DNA of 64,000 nucleotides from Rhynchopus sp. YZ270_cl-10 (GCA_964035575.1 OZ037887.1:558001-622000); one strand, 5' to 3'; numbered from the stretch's first letter, positions 10,856 through 20,319 are shown. The notes: generated by a model from the sequence alone, not told the origin. Translations and numbers: made by a program.

Positions 10856-10912
10856 CAGGGACCTGTCAGGGACCTGTCAATATCGGGGGGTGCCCTTTTT
10901 TGATAGTACTTT
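10855..10912 (+). other. Dispersed GACCTGTCAATATCG boundary motif, copy 1
   Basis: The unit CAGGGACCTGTCAGGGACC continues into TGTCAATATCGGGG. The neighbouring GGGGGGTGCCCTTTTTTGAT is matched in inverted form at about 15717-15744, next to copy 2. The motif recurs at 15750, 24213 (inverted) and 61968. Confidence 0.7.
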
Positions 10913-10921
10913 GCCATTTTC

Positions 10922-11164
10922 AGGTACACAGGTACACAGGTACACAGGTACACAGGTACACAGGTACACAGGTACACAGGTACACAGGTACACAGGTACA
11001 CAGGTACACAGGTACACAGGTACACAGGTACACAGGTACACAGGTACACAGGTACACAGGTACACAGGTACACAGGTACACAGGTACACAGGTACACAGG
11101 TACACAGGTACACAGGTACACAGGTACACAGGTACACAGGTACACAGGTACACAGGTACACACA
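10922..11164 (+). repeat. (GGTACACA)n array, about 30 copies
   Basis: This is a nearly perfect 8-bp tandem array. A second array with the same unit and orientation lies at 14122-14409. All frames read repeating Tyr/Thr/Gly/Gln/Val or Cys/Val/Pro/Tyr/Leu text, which is not a gene. Confidence 0.95.
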
Positions 11165-11310
11165 CGACGCGGTCCAGAGGCACCTGACAAGTGAAATGAC
11201 ATGTCATAAAAGTGACAAGTGAAATGACATGTAAATCACTTGTCATGACAAGTGAACCACTTGTCATGACAAGTGATTCACTTGTCATGACAAGTGAATC
11301 CTTAGGGTCC
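11165..11310. repeat. Palindromic ACTTGTCATGACAAGT array, left copy
   Basis: After CGACGCGGTCCAG the sequence holds several copies of GACAAGTGAAATGACATGT and of the perfect 16-bp palindrome ACTTGTCATGACAAGT. The same set appears in mirror order at 13978-14120 (palindromes, then CTGGACCGCGTCG, then the second GGTACACA array). The two blocks are therefore inverted copies that flank 11.3-13.9 kb. Confidence 0.85.
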
Positions 11311-11780
11311 CTGTTAACCCTGGATTCTTTTTATTGTTATTTTTTGATTAGGGAGTGGGTTGCGCAAGCAAAGTAAGGCAATGGGGTGGGGAGTGGGGGA
11401 AAAAAGGAAAAGAAAAGAAGAAAAAAAAAAGGAAAAGTATTGTTTAAAGTGACGTAAGGACACGTTATTCCACAGTTAAATAAAGTATACGAAGGATTTG
11501 GCACTTTTAGCGTGATTCTTTTTAATGATAATTTCACGCCGTGTTTTTTTCACAAATAAAAACCACGCTAATTGAACTTTATTTCACGCGTTTTCACTTT
11601 TTTTCACTGCAATTCCTTAGGAGCGTGATTTTATTTTTGTTTTTTTCACGCCAAAACAGGGGTTTTTTTTGGCGATAACTTCACGCTAAATTTTGGTATA
11701 TCCTGCACCACCACCCGCCTAAAAATTGAAAATTTCGATTTTTTTTTGCACTTTTCCCATTTTTTTTTGACACACGCAAC

Positions 11781-12250
11781 ATGCCGAAGGATCTAAGACG
11801 CAAACGGTCCTCCGACAAGAGATGGACGAGCGCTACAGTGGTTTTGCTGAAGGACTGGCATCGTCGACACCGTACATCCGTGAATGGGACCGCTTTTTAA
11901 CGAATTCATTGGCAAGCCCAACGGTAAGCCCACGGAAGCCGACTTTGTTTTGTGCATAGTGCATCTCCGTGACGATCTCACGTACAAATCGTCGTCGTAA
12001 TGGACAGCGTTCAGTAAGCTGAGCAGCATATTGGCGAGGAAGTATGGGGTGCAACTGCAAGACCAGTTTGCGCAGGCTCGTGTGTCTCTTGAAACAAAAC
12101 CAGACCGGCTACCGACACGACAGTCCAAGGCACTCCGCACTTACAAAACAAGAAATCGACTCCTTCATTACCTATGAAGGCGGAGGACACACCACCCCCT
12201 TACTTCATTGTGAGGAAGGCGGTGGCTGGCATGATATTCTGTGATGGGCG
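11781..12250 (+). pseudogene. Degenerate coding remnant inside the TIR element, possibly tyrosine-recombinase-like
   Basis: Coding-like segments contain words such as FAEGLASSTPYIREWDRFL and ADFVLCIVHLRDDLTYKSSS. Their pattern resembles the N-terminal core-binding region of tyrosine recombinases of the Crypton type. No catalytic domain (R...HxxR...Y) can be seen and the remnant is clearly not intact. The assignment rests on pattern likeness only, so this is a tentative call. Confidence 0.25.
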
Positions 12251-12855
12251 GGGATCTTCTGAATGTCTCGCTCTTGCACGATAGCCATTTCCCGACCTCC
12301 GCTAGCACCCGAGGGGACCCTGAGGGTGGGGAGACGTCGGGATGTAGCTTTGTGTACCTTTGAGGCAGCTTTCAGAACCCGACCACACGCTACACGCTAT
12401 GCGTGGGCTAAATAGGCTACACGCTGTATGCGCTACACGCAAAATGCTGTTGTGTATCAAAACGTGGGTTGCGTGTACTGCATGGGGTCACCTGTGCACC
12501 ACCCTGTGTGGCTCACACATGGTTATGACACCCCGAAAACGTGTATCCCACCCCACATATAAGGGTAGGCCCAGTTTATCGGGTTTTTGCAGGTTTCCCC
12601 GCAGGAGGGTAACAGGTCTGGAGGGACCCTTCAGCCTTTTTTAGCCTCCCTCCAGCCCCCTCAGGTTTGCCAGCCCCCCCAGCGGGAGTCCCGCTATCCT
12701 AGCTAGGGGTCCCGTGGGATTCCCGGTAGCGCTGGCGGGAGGGTAAGGAAAGCTACCTGGAGGGACACATACTCGTTAGTTATTGCACAATAAATGAGTC
12801 ACGCTAAAAGTGCCAAATCCTTTCGTATACTTTATTTAACGTGAAATAAAATTAC

Positions 12856-13030
12856 GTATTCAACGCCTTTTAGCGAATTTTTTTGCGATACTTCACTTAT
12901 TTTTTTCCCAGGCTCATGGATTCAATTTGCCTCGCTTCGCTCGGCAAATTAACTACCACTCGCCTGGGAAAAAAATGCGTGAAGTTATCGCAAAAAAAAA
13001 AACCACGCTAAAAGGCGTTGAATAAATAGT
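12856..13030. mobile_element. 170-bp palindromic foldback with CGCTTCGCTCG core
   Basis: TATTCAACGCCTTTTAGCG at the left is mirrored by CGCTAAAAGGCGTTGAATA at the right. The arms pass through TTGCGAT...CTTCAC and TTTTTTCCCAGG to a core reading GCCTCGCTTCGCTCGGCAAA. It lies on only one side of the surrounding element, so it looks like a later insertion or an internal hairpin. Confidence 0.7.
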
Positions 13031-13302
13031 TATTTTTGCTTTTAAAAACATCACCTTTTGTTGTCTTTTACATTTCAAATTTTTTTAAAAAATGAAGCGT
13101 CAGTCCGTGAGTGAGAGCCCTTCGCAAAAGTCCTTACGTCACTTTAACCATACTTTTCTTTACCGTTCCCCAGTCCCCACCCCATTTCCTTACGTTGCCT
13201 GCACAACCCACTCCCTAATCAATAAAAGAAAACTATCAGATAGCCGCCACTACCCACATCAGGCTAAAAAAGAAAGAGATAAAAAGTACATCATTTTACA
13301 TT

Positions 13303-13912
13303 TGGGTCGATGCGTAAAACCCCCCCTCCCCTAAATTTCACTACGATTTTTGAGGTTTTACCAGAAATCAGCGCCGAAAACTGCCCAGAACCACCCCCAA
13401 AACCATTTTCCGGCGGGTTTTGGGGGCTTTTGGGAAAAAATATACTTATTTTGACCCATTTTGGGGTATTTTTGCGTGTTTTTGGGCTATTTTTACTCCC
13501 TACCCCCAGAACAGATAGACACATAAAGAATGCCCAGAGTTGGACTCAGCAGCTACCTTGATGGTGTCCAGGAATGTGTGAGGAGCACGATCCTGTCCCT
13601 CAAGACGAAGAAGAGATGACAGAGGCCCTTCACCGCATGGCTAAGAGAACGCGGTCTTTTATTTCTTCAGTTTTCTCAGTTTCACATACAACGTGTAAAA
13701 CCTGTGGTAAGACGGGCCACAATACACGTACATGTCCAAAAAAGCGTCGCACATCATAAAAAAGACCCCAAAACACCCCCCCAGGGTCCCCAGGCCCCCC
13801 AGACCCCCCAAACACCCCTTGTACATGCACCTCGACCTCTCATAGCCTCCCAACAGAAATAAAAAAAAATCAAAAATCGTAGTGAAATTTAGGGGAGGGG
13901 GGGTTTTACGCA
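13303..13912. mobile_element. 610-bp TIR element with GGGTCGAT-type ends and a zinc-knuckle ORF
   Basis: The inverted ends share TGCGTAAAACCCCCCCTCCC followed by CTAAATTTCACTACGATTTT over about 45 bp (13303-13350 and 13868-13912). The outermost bases (GGGTCGATG / GGGTGAATG) and the following AAAACCCCCC run match the ends of the 605-bp foldback at 19618-20222. Their interiors also share phrasing such as GGTTTTGGGGG and CCATTTTGGGGTATTTTT, so the two are related. The enclosed reading frame resembles a transposase tail. Confidence 0.65.
13574..13759 (+). pseudogene. CCHC zinc-knuckle ORF, probable transposase C-terminal remnant
   Basis: The 61-residue frame ends in CKTCGKTGHNTRTCPKKR, a classic CxxCxxxGHxxxxC zinc knuckle of the GHNxRTCP subtype. 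This subtype is common at the C-terminus of Mutator-like transposases and also occurs in some host proteins. It lies entirely within a TIR element and is preceded by an acidic stretch. No upstream catalytic domain is present. I infer that this is the residual tail of the element's transposase. Confidence 0.5.
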
Positions 13913-13975
13913 TTCACCCATTTTTTTACTTCATTTCATGTAGGAATAAATGAAATCATGAGCTCACAGGCATTC

Positions 13976-14121
13976 CTCAGGTAAATCACTTGTCATGACA
14001 AGTGATTCACTTGTCATGACAAGTGAGTCACTTGTCATGACAAGTGACCACTTGTCATACATTTCACTTGTCATTTCACTTGTCACCATGACAAGTGAAA
14101 TTGGTCCTGGACCGCGTCGTG
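13976..14121. repeat. Palindromic ACTTGTCATGACAAGT array, right copy
   Basis: Three consecutive copies of the 16-bp palindrome are followed by CACTTGTCA half-sites and then CTGGACCGCGTCGTG. Element for element, this is the mirror of the block at 11165-11310. Confidence 0.85.
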
Positions 14122-14409
14122 CAGGTACACAGGTACACAGGTACACAGGTACACAGGTACACAGGTACACAGGTACACAGGTACACAGGTACACAGGTAC
14201 ACAGGTACACAGGTACACAGGTACACAGGTACACAGGTACACAGGTACACAGGTACACAGGTACACAGGTACACAGGTACACAGGTACACAGGTACACAG
14301 GTACACAGGTACACAGGTACACAGGTACACAGGTACACAGGTACACAGGTACACAGGTACACAGGTACACAGGTACACAGGTACACAGGTACACAGGTAC
14401 ACAGGTACA
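14122..14409 (+). repeat. (GGTACACA)n array, about 36 copies
   Basis: The unit and strand are the same as in the array at 10922. The flanking palindromic blocks are inverted between the two sites but the 8-bp arrays are not. The arrays therefore either inserted or expanded independently of the flanking inversion. Confidence 0.95.
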
Positions 14410-14450
14410 CCACATCACGTTCTATCTTGTGCATCCTAGCTTGAACGACT

Positions 14451-14510
14451 CTTTGCCGCTTCACAGCTGGTCTGTGAATATGTTCACAGACCAGCTGTGA
14501 AGCGGCAAAG
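14451..14510. repeat. Perfect 60-bp palindrome (28-bp arms, 4-nt loop)
   Basis: The left arm begins CTTTGCCGCTTCACAGCTGG and the right arm ends CCAGCTGTGAAGCGGCAAAG, around TATG. All 28 pairs match. It is surrounded by GCAGACGTCTGC-like short palindromes at 14540-14610. It could be the tip of a foldback element, a replication- or recombination-generated cruciform, or an RNA hairpin. Confidence 0.9.
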
Positions 14511-15168
14511 TAGAAATCACCCCCAGCTTAGAGCAGGGATGGGTGCAGACGTGCATACGTCTGCGTCTGCACGTCTGCACATTTTCAGAAATGACATGCA
14601 GACGTCTGCAGTGTATTTTTCGCTTCGGTAAACGCTTTGGTACCCGGGCATTGTGTGGGGTAATTGTGTTTGCATACAGCCAAACCAAGACAACGTGGTC
14701 ACCTTTAGTCCGTATTTGGATTGTAGTGACCAATGTCATGCGCTTAGAAACACAAGGGTTTTAGAGCGGACTTGGCGTAGAACCGCTTATACAGTGTCCC
14801 CGACACTTTCCCGCCCTCTCAATGCGTCCCAACGGTGTTGAACCCTCAGGTCCCCTGGCTTAGCCACTAAGAGAAAACCTGCAGCGTCCGCAGACGCATG
14901 CACGTCTGCGGCCATCACTGGCTTAGAGGGGCTCAGGGCCGTGTGACGCACTGATTTCGACACGTTGCCGAAGAAGCGCGATAGCGCTTTGTGTGGTTTT
15001 GTGTATCCCTGTGAACCTGGAATCGATAGCAGACAGGAAAAAGAGGATGGGCAGGCAGCGCCTGCCCGACCTGTGTAAAGTGAATTAGTGATTGCCTGAC
15101 AGATGTCTGGGGAACCGTCTATTCTGTGTGGGTATCCATGTCCGGAGTATACACGACGGTGAAGTAAA
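14511..15168. other. Gene-free stretch with GCAGACG microrepeats
   Basis: GTCTGCGTCTGCACGTCTGC (14560-14580) and related words recur near 14600 and at 14885-14915. No credible gene is present. Confidence 0.45.
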
Positions 15169-15394
15169 ATGACATGACATGACATGACATGACATGACAT
15201 GACATGACATGACATGACATGACATGACATGACATGACATGACATGACATGACATGACATGACATGACATGACATGACATGACATGACATGACATGACAT
15301 GACATGACATGACATGACATGACATGACATGACATGACATGACATGACATGACATGACATGACATGACATGACATGACATGACATGACATGACA
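15169..15394. repeat. (ATGAC)n pentanucleotide array, about 45 copies
   Basis: This is an almost perfect array of a 5-bp unit. It is followed at 15395-15480 by several ACATGT palindromes. Reading frames across it (Met-Ser-Cys-His-Val repeats) are not genes. Confidence 0.95.
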
Positions 15395-15539
15395 TGCGCT
15401 TTGACATGTGCTTTACATGTAACTTTTTTTACATGTACTCACATGTCACTTTTACATGTAAAGTGACATGTGCCATGACAAGACTAACTAACGACAAGAC
15501 CCCTGATTATAATGAGTGGCGTTAGGCCTTGTCATTATT

Positions 15540-15715
15540 TAGTCTTGTCATGTGACTAGTCATACCCCCTTGTGTCATTGCTCACACTCGGTTGTAGTGC
15601 AACGGACCCTTTGGGGGGTACCCCAAATAGGGTCCGCGCGGGGTACCCGGGTTTGGGAGTACCCTGAGGGTCCGTATGGGCCACCGTGTGTGTGTGTGCG
15701 TCCCACCAAAAAATT
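15540..15715. repeat. GGACCC/GGGTCC palindrome cluster
   Basis: CGGACCCTTTGGGGGGTACC folds with GGTACCCCAAATAGGGTCCG-type sequence, and GTACCCTGAGGGTCCG follows. It has no coding content. Confidence 0.5.
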
Positions 15716-15744
15716 GCTAAGTACCGTTAAAAAATGGCACCCCC

Positions 15745-15792
15745 CTATGGCAGGGACCTGTCAGGGACCTGTCAATATCGGCCCCTCCAGGA
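15745..15792 (+). other. Dispersed GACCTGTCAATATCG boundary motif, copy 2
   Basis: GGGACCTGTCAGGGACCTGT continues into CAATATCGGCCCCTCCAGGAGCACC and abuts the packaging-ATPase fossil. Copies at 24213 (inverted) and 61968 share the same TCCCGGAG(C/T)ACCA extension. Confidence 0.75.
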
Positions 15793-16296
15793 GCACCAGA
15801 GAAGATACGAAGTGAGCTGGAACGGGAGTTGAAGAAGAAGAAGGTAAGTGAGGAGAAGATCGACGAGACCTTAGAAGCCTTGAAGCCAACAGCAGAGTTC
15901 TTCGACAGTGTGGATGAGTTCGATGTGGAGGACCTTGACGCAAACCAGAAGAACCTTGTGATCTTAGACGATGTGATGGAGAAGAACCAGAGAGAGTTCA
16001 TAGACCTGTACGTACCTGGACGTCATCGCAACATCTCACCAGTCTACTTGAGCCAGAGCTTCTTTGACACCCCAAAGGTGATACGACAGAACTGCAGCTG
16101 CTTCCTGCTGTTCAACCTCAACAAGAAGGAGAGGCGTATGATAGCGACTTCATGCAGCGACCTTGAGCCTGATGAGTTCAACAGTATGTTTGAGGGTCTT
16201 CCCCGATACAACTTCGTCATGATCGATAACCAACCTGTTGTTCCTGAACTGAAGTATCGAAGGAACTTTGATGAAATTGTATTTCCAGGATCATAA
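15781..16296 (+). mobile_element. Fossil of a virus-type (Polinton/PLV/NCLDV-like) DNA-packaging ATPase
   Basis: The frame resembles the C-terminal part of the FtsK/HerA-type genome-packaging ATPase found in Polintons, Polinton-like viruses and nucleocytoplasmic large DNA viruses. It has a Walker-B-like hydrophobic strand followed by acidic residues (LVILDDV) and the family's GRHRNIS...YLSQSFFDTP region. It is only a fragment of such an element. No capsid gene, protease, integrase or polymerase was recognised nearby, so the element is broken. The readable state suggests moderate rather than great age. It directly abuts the dispersed boundary motif at its left edge. Confidence 0.7.
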
Positions 16297-16655
16297 CAGA
16301 AAAGATGTCCGACAGAACAATGAACACCAAGACAAGAGACGTGAGTTCCAGTGGTAGTGTTGGGAGCAAGATAGTGACGGTGATGTGTTGCAGAAGCAAG
16401 TGTGTTGGCAACCCTAATGTGGTGGTCAAATGTTAGTCTCGGCAGCTCAAGGTGAATACGTTCACCGAGTCCCACAAATAGAACAAGCACCCCACTCCCC
16501 TTATCTTTGCTATTCCATCATCATTTCAGTTCAGTTGTCTCCACCCCACACCACCACGCACCTCTTTCATTACGCCAACAGGAAACGTAACCCCTTCTCT
16601 CCTCATATACCCCCAACACCTTTCCCTTTCTCTTTCTCTTTCCCTTTCCCCAAAC

Positions 16656-18367
16656 ATGCCTGATCCCAATGACCCTGTAGCAGAGGCTAAGAATGAGATT
16701 GCTGAACTGAAGGAGAGGGAGCACAAGCTGCAGAAGCAGATCGACAACATAGAGGAGAATATTCGCGCCGCATATGACCCCAAGATCGATGGCTTCCACA
16801 AGAACTCCCTCACTGGCGAGATTTCCTACATCGGCACGGACAAAGACACGAATGATGCGTTCAATCGTCTCGCCGATCTCAAGGACCAGCTGAAGGTATG
16901 ACCCTTGCTTTCGATACCCATGTATTTTATTGTTCTAGCATGACGCATTCGCAGCACGTGTGTGTGTCGTGTAGAATTCTTTGTAGTTTCTATTCACTCA
17001 ACCTTTGAGTTGAGTCATTACATGTGGTTGTACTGTCTGTGTGGCGGAGGGAACCTCGGACCTTTTGGAGACATGGCGAGTGGTCTGCTTGCTTTCCACA
17101 CCCATTTTTTTTTAATATTTTATCTTATGAAAATAAAGTTTACGTGGAAAATTTGGTAGTACCGTAAAAATCATGAATCACTTTATTTCACGCCGTGAAA
17201 ATAAAGTAATGGTCGGGAATCACGACCAAAAATCCCAACAGTGAAAATCAGAAACTTTATTTTCACGCTCAGAAAAATTTTTTTTGGGTGGGATTCTGGG
17301 TGGAATTTTGAGTTTTTTTGGGATTTTTTTCGAAAAATTTTTTTTGGCCACCATGTTGAAAAATCGCAAAAAATGCATGACACAGTGACCACAGTGACCA
17401 CCCAAAACCTCTCACCCAAATCTCTAAAATGGGCAGAACGGCGAAGGTGTTGAAGCCGAGAGGCAAAAAGCAGGAAGCAGGACGCTCTCCAGGACGGCCT
17501 GCCCACACTGCCTTATCTGAATACATCTTTCTCTCCTTCTCAACACCACATCACCACTCAGTACCATACACATGCATATTTTCCACTTAAACTTTATTTC
17601 ATAAGATAAAACTCTATATTAAATGCAAAATCAGAGCCTGATTTCCACTTATGGATGTGATTTTCACTCGTTCTATTACTTCACTCGCTACGCTCGTGAA
17701 GTATAATCACTCTTGAAAATCACATCCATGCGTGAAAATCAGGCTATCTGATTTTCATTTAATAAATAGTCATTTCTAGCATGACCCATTCGCAACATGT
17801 GTGTGTTGGGGTTGCAATTGTCGGCACTGGAGATGCACAGTGTGGTGCAACTTTGTTGTTATTTTGTTTTTTCTTTCTAGTTTTGTTCTTTTATTTTACA
17901 CACACTTGCAGATAAATCAGAAAGATCTGTCGACTGCGCGTGAGACGCTGAATGAAATGGCGAAATGTAAAAGGATAGCCTTGGAACGCAACATTTTGCC
18001 ACCACTAGACCAGCCACAGCGATCGGAAACTTTACCAACAAGAACTGATTGCAATGCTTTACCACAGATTCTGGATAAGTGCGTCAGTGTTGCAGTTAAG
18101 ACACATGACCAGGTTGATGAAGGTAGAGCTGTTTCAGAGCCTTCGAGGTCAAATCGTTTACAGCTTCTGTTTAAGAAACGTAAAGGTAGGGTTGGGAAAA
18201 AGGGTAAGGAGAAACAACATAAAACTGATACAGCACATGGAAACAGCCACGCACAAACAGAAGGGAGAAAGAGATATAGCCAGGAAGATATTGAAGCCTG
18301 CAAAAATCTCTTCTGCAATTGGTTCCACGAACAGGACAACCTAGGGCCACCAGCGATAGTAGTGTGA
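16656..18367 (+). CDS. Two-exon coiled-coil protein of unknown function
   Basis: Exon 1 (16656-16895) starts MPDPNDPVAEAKNEIAELKE and is a heptad-rich coiled coil with a central GEISYIGTDKDTND segment. A 1016-nt intron (16896-17911, GTATGA...TTGCAG) joins in phase 0 to exon 2 (17912-18367), which opens INQKDLSTARETLNEMAKC and ends with a basic, low-complexity tail. The spliced product is about 231 residues. An AATAAA signal lies at 18394, just past the stop. Upstream of the ATG is a CT-rich tract (TTTCCCTTTCTCTTTCTCTT). The intron is enlarged by an inserted TIR unit and by duplication of a CTAGCATGACSCATTCGCA sequence at its edges. The second exon is duplicated at 7868. I do not recognise the family. 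It sits 360 bp after the packaging-ATPase fossil, and whether the two are related is unknown. Confidence 0.6.
16934..17810. mobile_element. Insertion-like block inside the intron
   Basis: TTCTAGCATGACGCATTCGC (16934) is repeated as TTCTAGCATGACCCATTCGC (17774). The enclosed sequence has inverted repeats: ATCTTATGAAAATAAAGTTT near 17122 against AAACTTTATTTCATAAGAT near 17588, and AATCAGAGCCTGATTTCC/ATCACATCCAT arms around a TTCACTCGCTACGCTCGTGAA core at 17630-17760. It looks like a foldback element that landed in the intron and produced or exploited a repeat of about 30 bp. Confidence 0.55.
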
Positions 18368-18403
18368 TAACTTGACCGTACTCGTACGCGGACAATAAAA
18401 CTG

Positions 18404-18890
18404 GTGTCTGCGATTGTCTATCGTTTTATGTCGGTTCTGTGTACTTTTAAAGTTTCTTTTGCACACACTACCGAGAAACAGGTGTGTCAGTTTTGTTTTG
18501 TTTTGTTTTATTTAGATATCCCACAAAAGATAGTCTCCACCAACCCTTATATCCACTTCTGTGTATTCTTTCTCCATTGCACAAACACCAGACAGACAGA
18601 ATGCTCACTCACTTATTTACACATAAATGTACCAATATGTACCCGTGGAATATGCCTACTGTGGAACACCACGTAAAAAAAGTAACGCGCATGTGCACTA
18701 CCTCCTGGGTGGTTGTGGAAACGTGCACGTGTCATAGCAATCCTAGAACAACACTTCAGACAGGTCTACAGTTTGCTCATCCAAAACGAAGAGGTTTTCC
18801 AACTGATACTTGCAACAAAGCTACACGGTACTCTGCAGTAGTCACGACCAGGTATGTACCACATGGAAAAATTAAAAACCTTTTTGTGCT
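18404..18890. other. Gene-free spacer
   Basis: This is the downstream flank of the coiled-coil gene. Open frames of 90-140 codons exist but have no recognisable motif and overlap each other, so I do not support them. Confidence 0.4.
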
Positions 18891-18892
18891 GA

Positions 18893-18955
18893 TATCGGCG
18901 CAGTAGGTTTCTAGTGGGTTTAAGTTTCTGCGCCGATCTCTCGATTGACTTTCTG
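18893..18955 (+). repeat. GGCGCAG/CTGCGCC hairpin, copy 1
   Basis: TCGGCGCAG...CTGCGCCGA forms a 9-bp stem around TAGGTTTCTAGTGGGTTTAA. The motif is followed by TCTCTCGATT. A close copy occurs 260 bp downstream. Confidence 0.7.
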
Positions 18956-19153
18956 AATTACTTTCTGCATGCACAGACCCTAATCGTCATCGGGTCAGCA
19001 ACCGATGACCCCAATCAAGCATTCTACGTGAGGGTTTCCACTTCGGGACGATGATGATAGACCACACACGATGCACCAATGAACCATATGTGAACGGATC
19101 CACTCCTCCATGGGAGGTATGTAAAACAGCCTGAGATATGCAAACCTATTGTC

Positions 19154-19216
19154 CGTAGATTGGCGCAGTAGGTTTATAGGGGGATTAAGTTTCTGCGCCG
19201 ATCTCTCGATTTCTCC
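19154..19216 (+). repeat. GGCGCAG/CTGCGCC hairpin, copy 2
   Basis: This is a near-identical copy of the previous hairpin (loop TAGGTTTATAGGGGGATTAA) and ends about 10 bp before the start of the duplicated DUF4116 segment. The pair may be the direct repeats of a small element or two copies of a structured RNA. Confidence 0.65.
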
Positions 19217-19617
19217 TATTACTCACATCATCTACAGTGGGCAGGACCAGCTGCACTCAAAGACACATCAGTCGTTCAGGCCTGGGTAAAGAAAAGCCCC
19301 GAAGTGTCAGGCATGGCCGACGTCCCAGAAGCCCTGCGGGAACACCCAAAGGTCATGGCAGCGGTTGTCAAAAGGGACGCCCGTTTGTTTCCAGAGCTTT
19401 CGTTCGAGCTTCGCTTTTCCCCTGAAGTGGCGCAGGCGGCACGACACAGCAGAACCTGGACCCCATCCTTCCTGGTACACATGGAGGACGTAGGGACCAT
19501 CAAGGAGGAGCTCCACCACAACCCACAGCATCTGCAGTACATCGCACAAAAGCACACCACCGCAGTACCCTCTCTGGTTGCAGCCCTCGGCAGCGACAGC
19601 TGGGAGGGCGCCTATAT

Positions 19618-20222
19618 GGGTCGATTTCAAAACCCCCCCCCCCCCCCCCAAAAGTTCTTTTTTGTCTTTTTCATGATATAGGCAGTTTTTTTGCAGTCTG
19701 AGGTCCGGAACCGCCCCAAAAACGATTTTCTGGGAGGTTTTGGGTGGTTTTGGGGCGAAATGGACCTTTTTTGACCATTTTTATGGTATTTTTAGGCTGT
19801 TTTTGGCCCTTCTTCTTACACAGCCTATTGGGGGTCAAAATAGCTATTTTTGACCAAAAAACATCAAATAAGCACCAAGAAAAGTGCCAAATGTGCCCAA
19901 AACAGGTCGGATTGGGATCACAGCCCATTTTTGGGATATATTTGGGCCAACGGAGGCCTCCTGGCGTCAAATAAATTGTGTTTTTTGGTCAAAAATAGCT
20001 ATTTTGACCCCCAATAGGCTGTGTAAGAAGAAGGGCCAAAAACAGCCTAAAAATACCATAAAAATGGTCAAAAAAGGTCCATTTCGCCCCAAAACCACCC
20101 AAAACCTCCCAGAAAATCGTTTTTGGGGCGGTTCCGGACCTCAGACTGCAAAAAAACTGCCTATATCATGAAAAAGACAAAAAAGAACTTTGGGGGGGGG
20201 GGGGGGTTTTTGAAATCGACCC
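19618..20222. mobile_element. 605-bp near-perfect foldback element in the pseudogene
   Basis: Two arms of about 250 bp are inverted copies with few mismatches. The ends are GGGTCGATTTC/GAAATCGACCC followed by C/G runs, and the arms flank a spacer of about 100 bp. The intact paralogue shows the empty site, so the target duplication is ATAT (equally readable as TA with TGGGTCG ends). Arms this similar indicate recent insertion or mobilisation. The element has no coding sequence. It is related by its ends and interior phrasing to the TIR element at 13303-13912, which suggests that a related transposase family mobilises it. Confidence 0.9.
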
Positions 20223-20319
20223 ATATCAAATTTGTTGAGCAGTTTATGGGCAACAAAGAGTTTATTATTGCGGTCGCATCATTCGAAGCGAGAGTTCTGC
20301 AGTACGCACCACACCTCTG

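Larger units (their letters stand above)
11340..13228. mobile_element. Nested TIR element, about 1.9 kb
   Basis: The outer inverted repeats lie at about 11345-11459 and 13130-13225. They share GATTAGGGAGTGGGTTG, AATGGGGTGGGGA and AAAGTGACGTAAGGA, with indels. An inner pair lies at about 11473-11517 and 12797-12840 and shares AAATAAAGTATACGAAGGAT followed by TTGGCACTTTTAGCGTGA. The right side additionally holds a 170-bp palindrome. This is either one element with a later insertion or two nested elements. The interior has a degenerate coding region. The ends contain no clear target duplication that I can name. Confidence 0.7.

Noticed and set aside
10922-14444. Long open frames of Val-His-Arg-Tyr-Thr-Gly-Thr-Gln or Cys-Val-Pro-Val-Tyr-Leu repeats
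   Set aside because: They are translations of the (GGTACACA)n arrays, open in every frame and on both strands because the 8-bp unit has no stop. No codon bias or unique sequence supports a gene.
15085-15407. Minus-strand Met-Ser-Cys-His-Val repeat protein
   Set aside because: This is a direct translation of the (ATGAC)n microsatellite, equally open in several frames.
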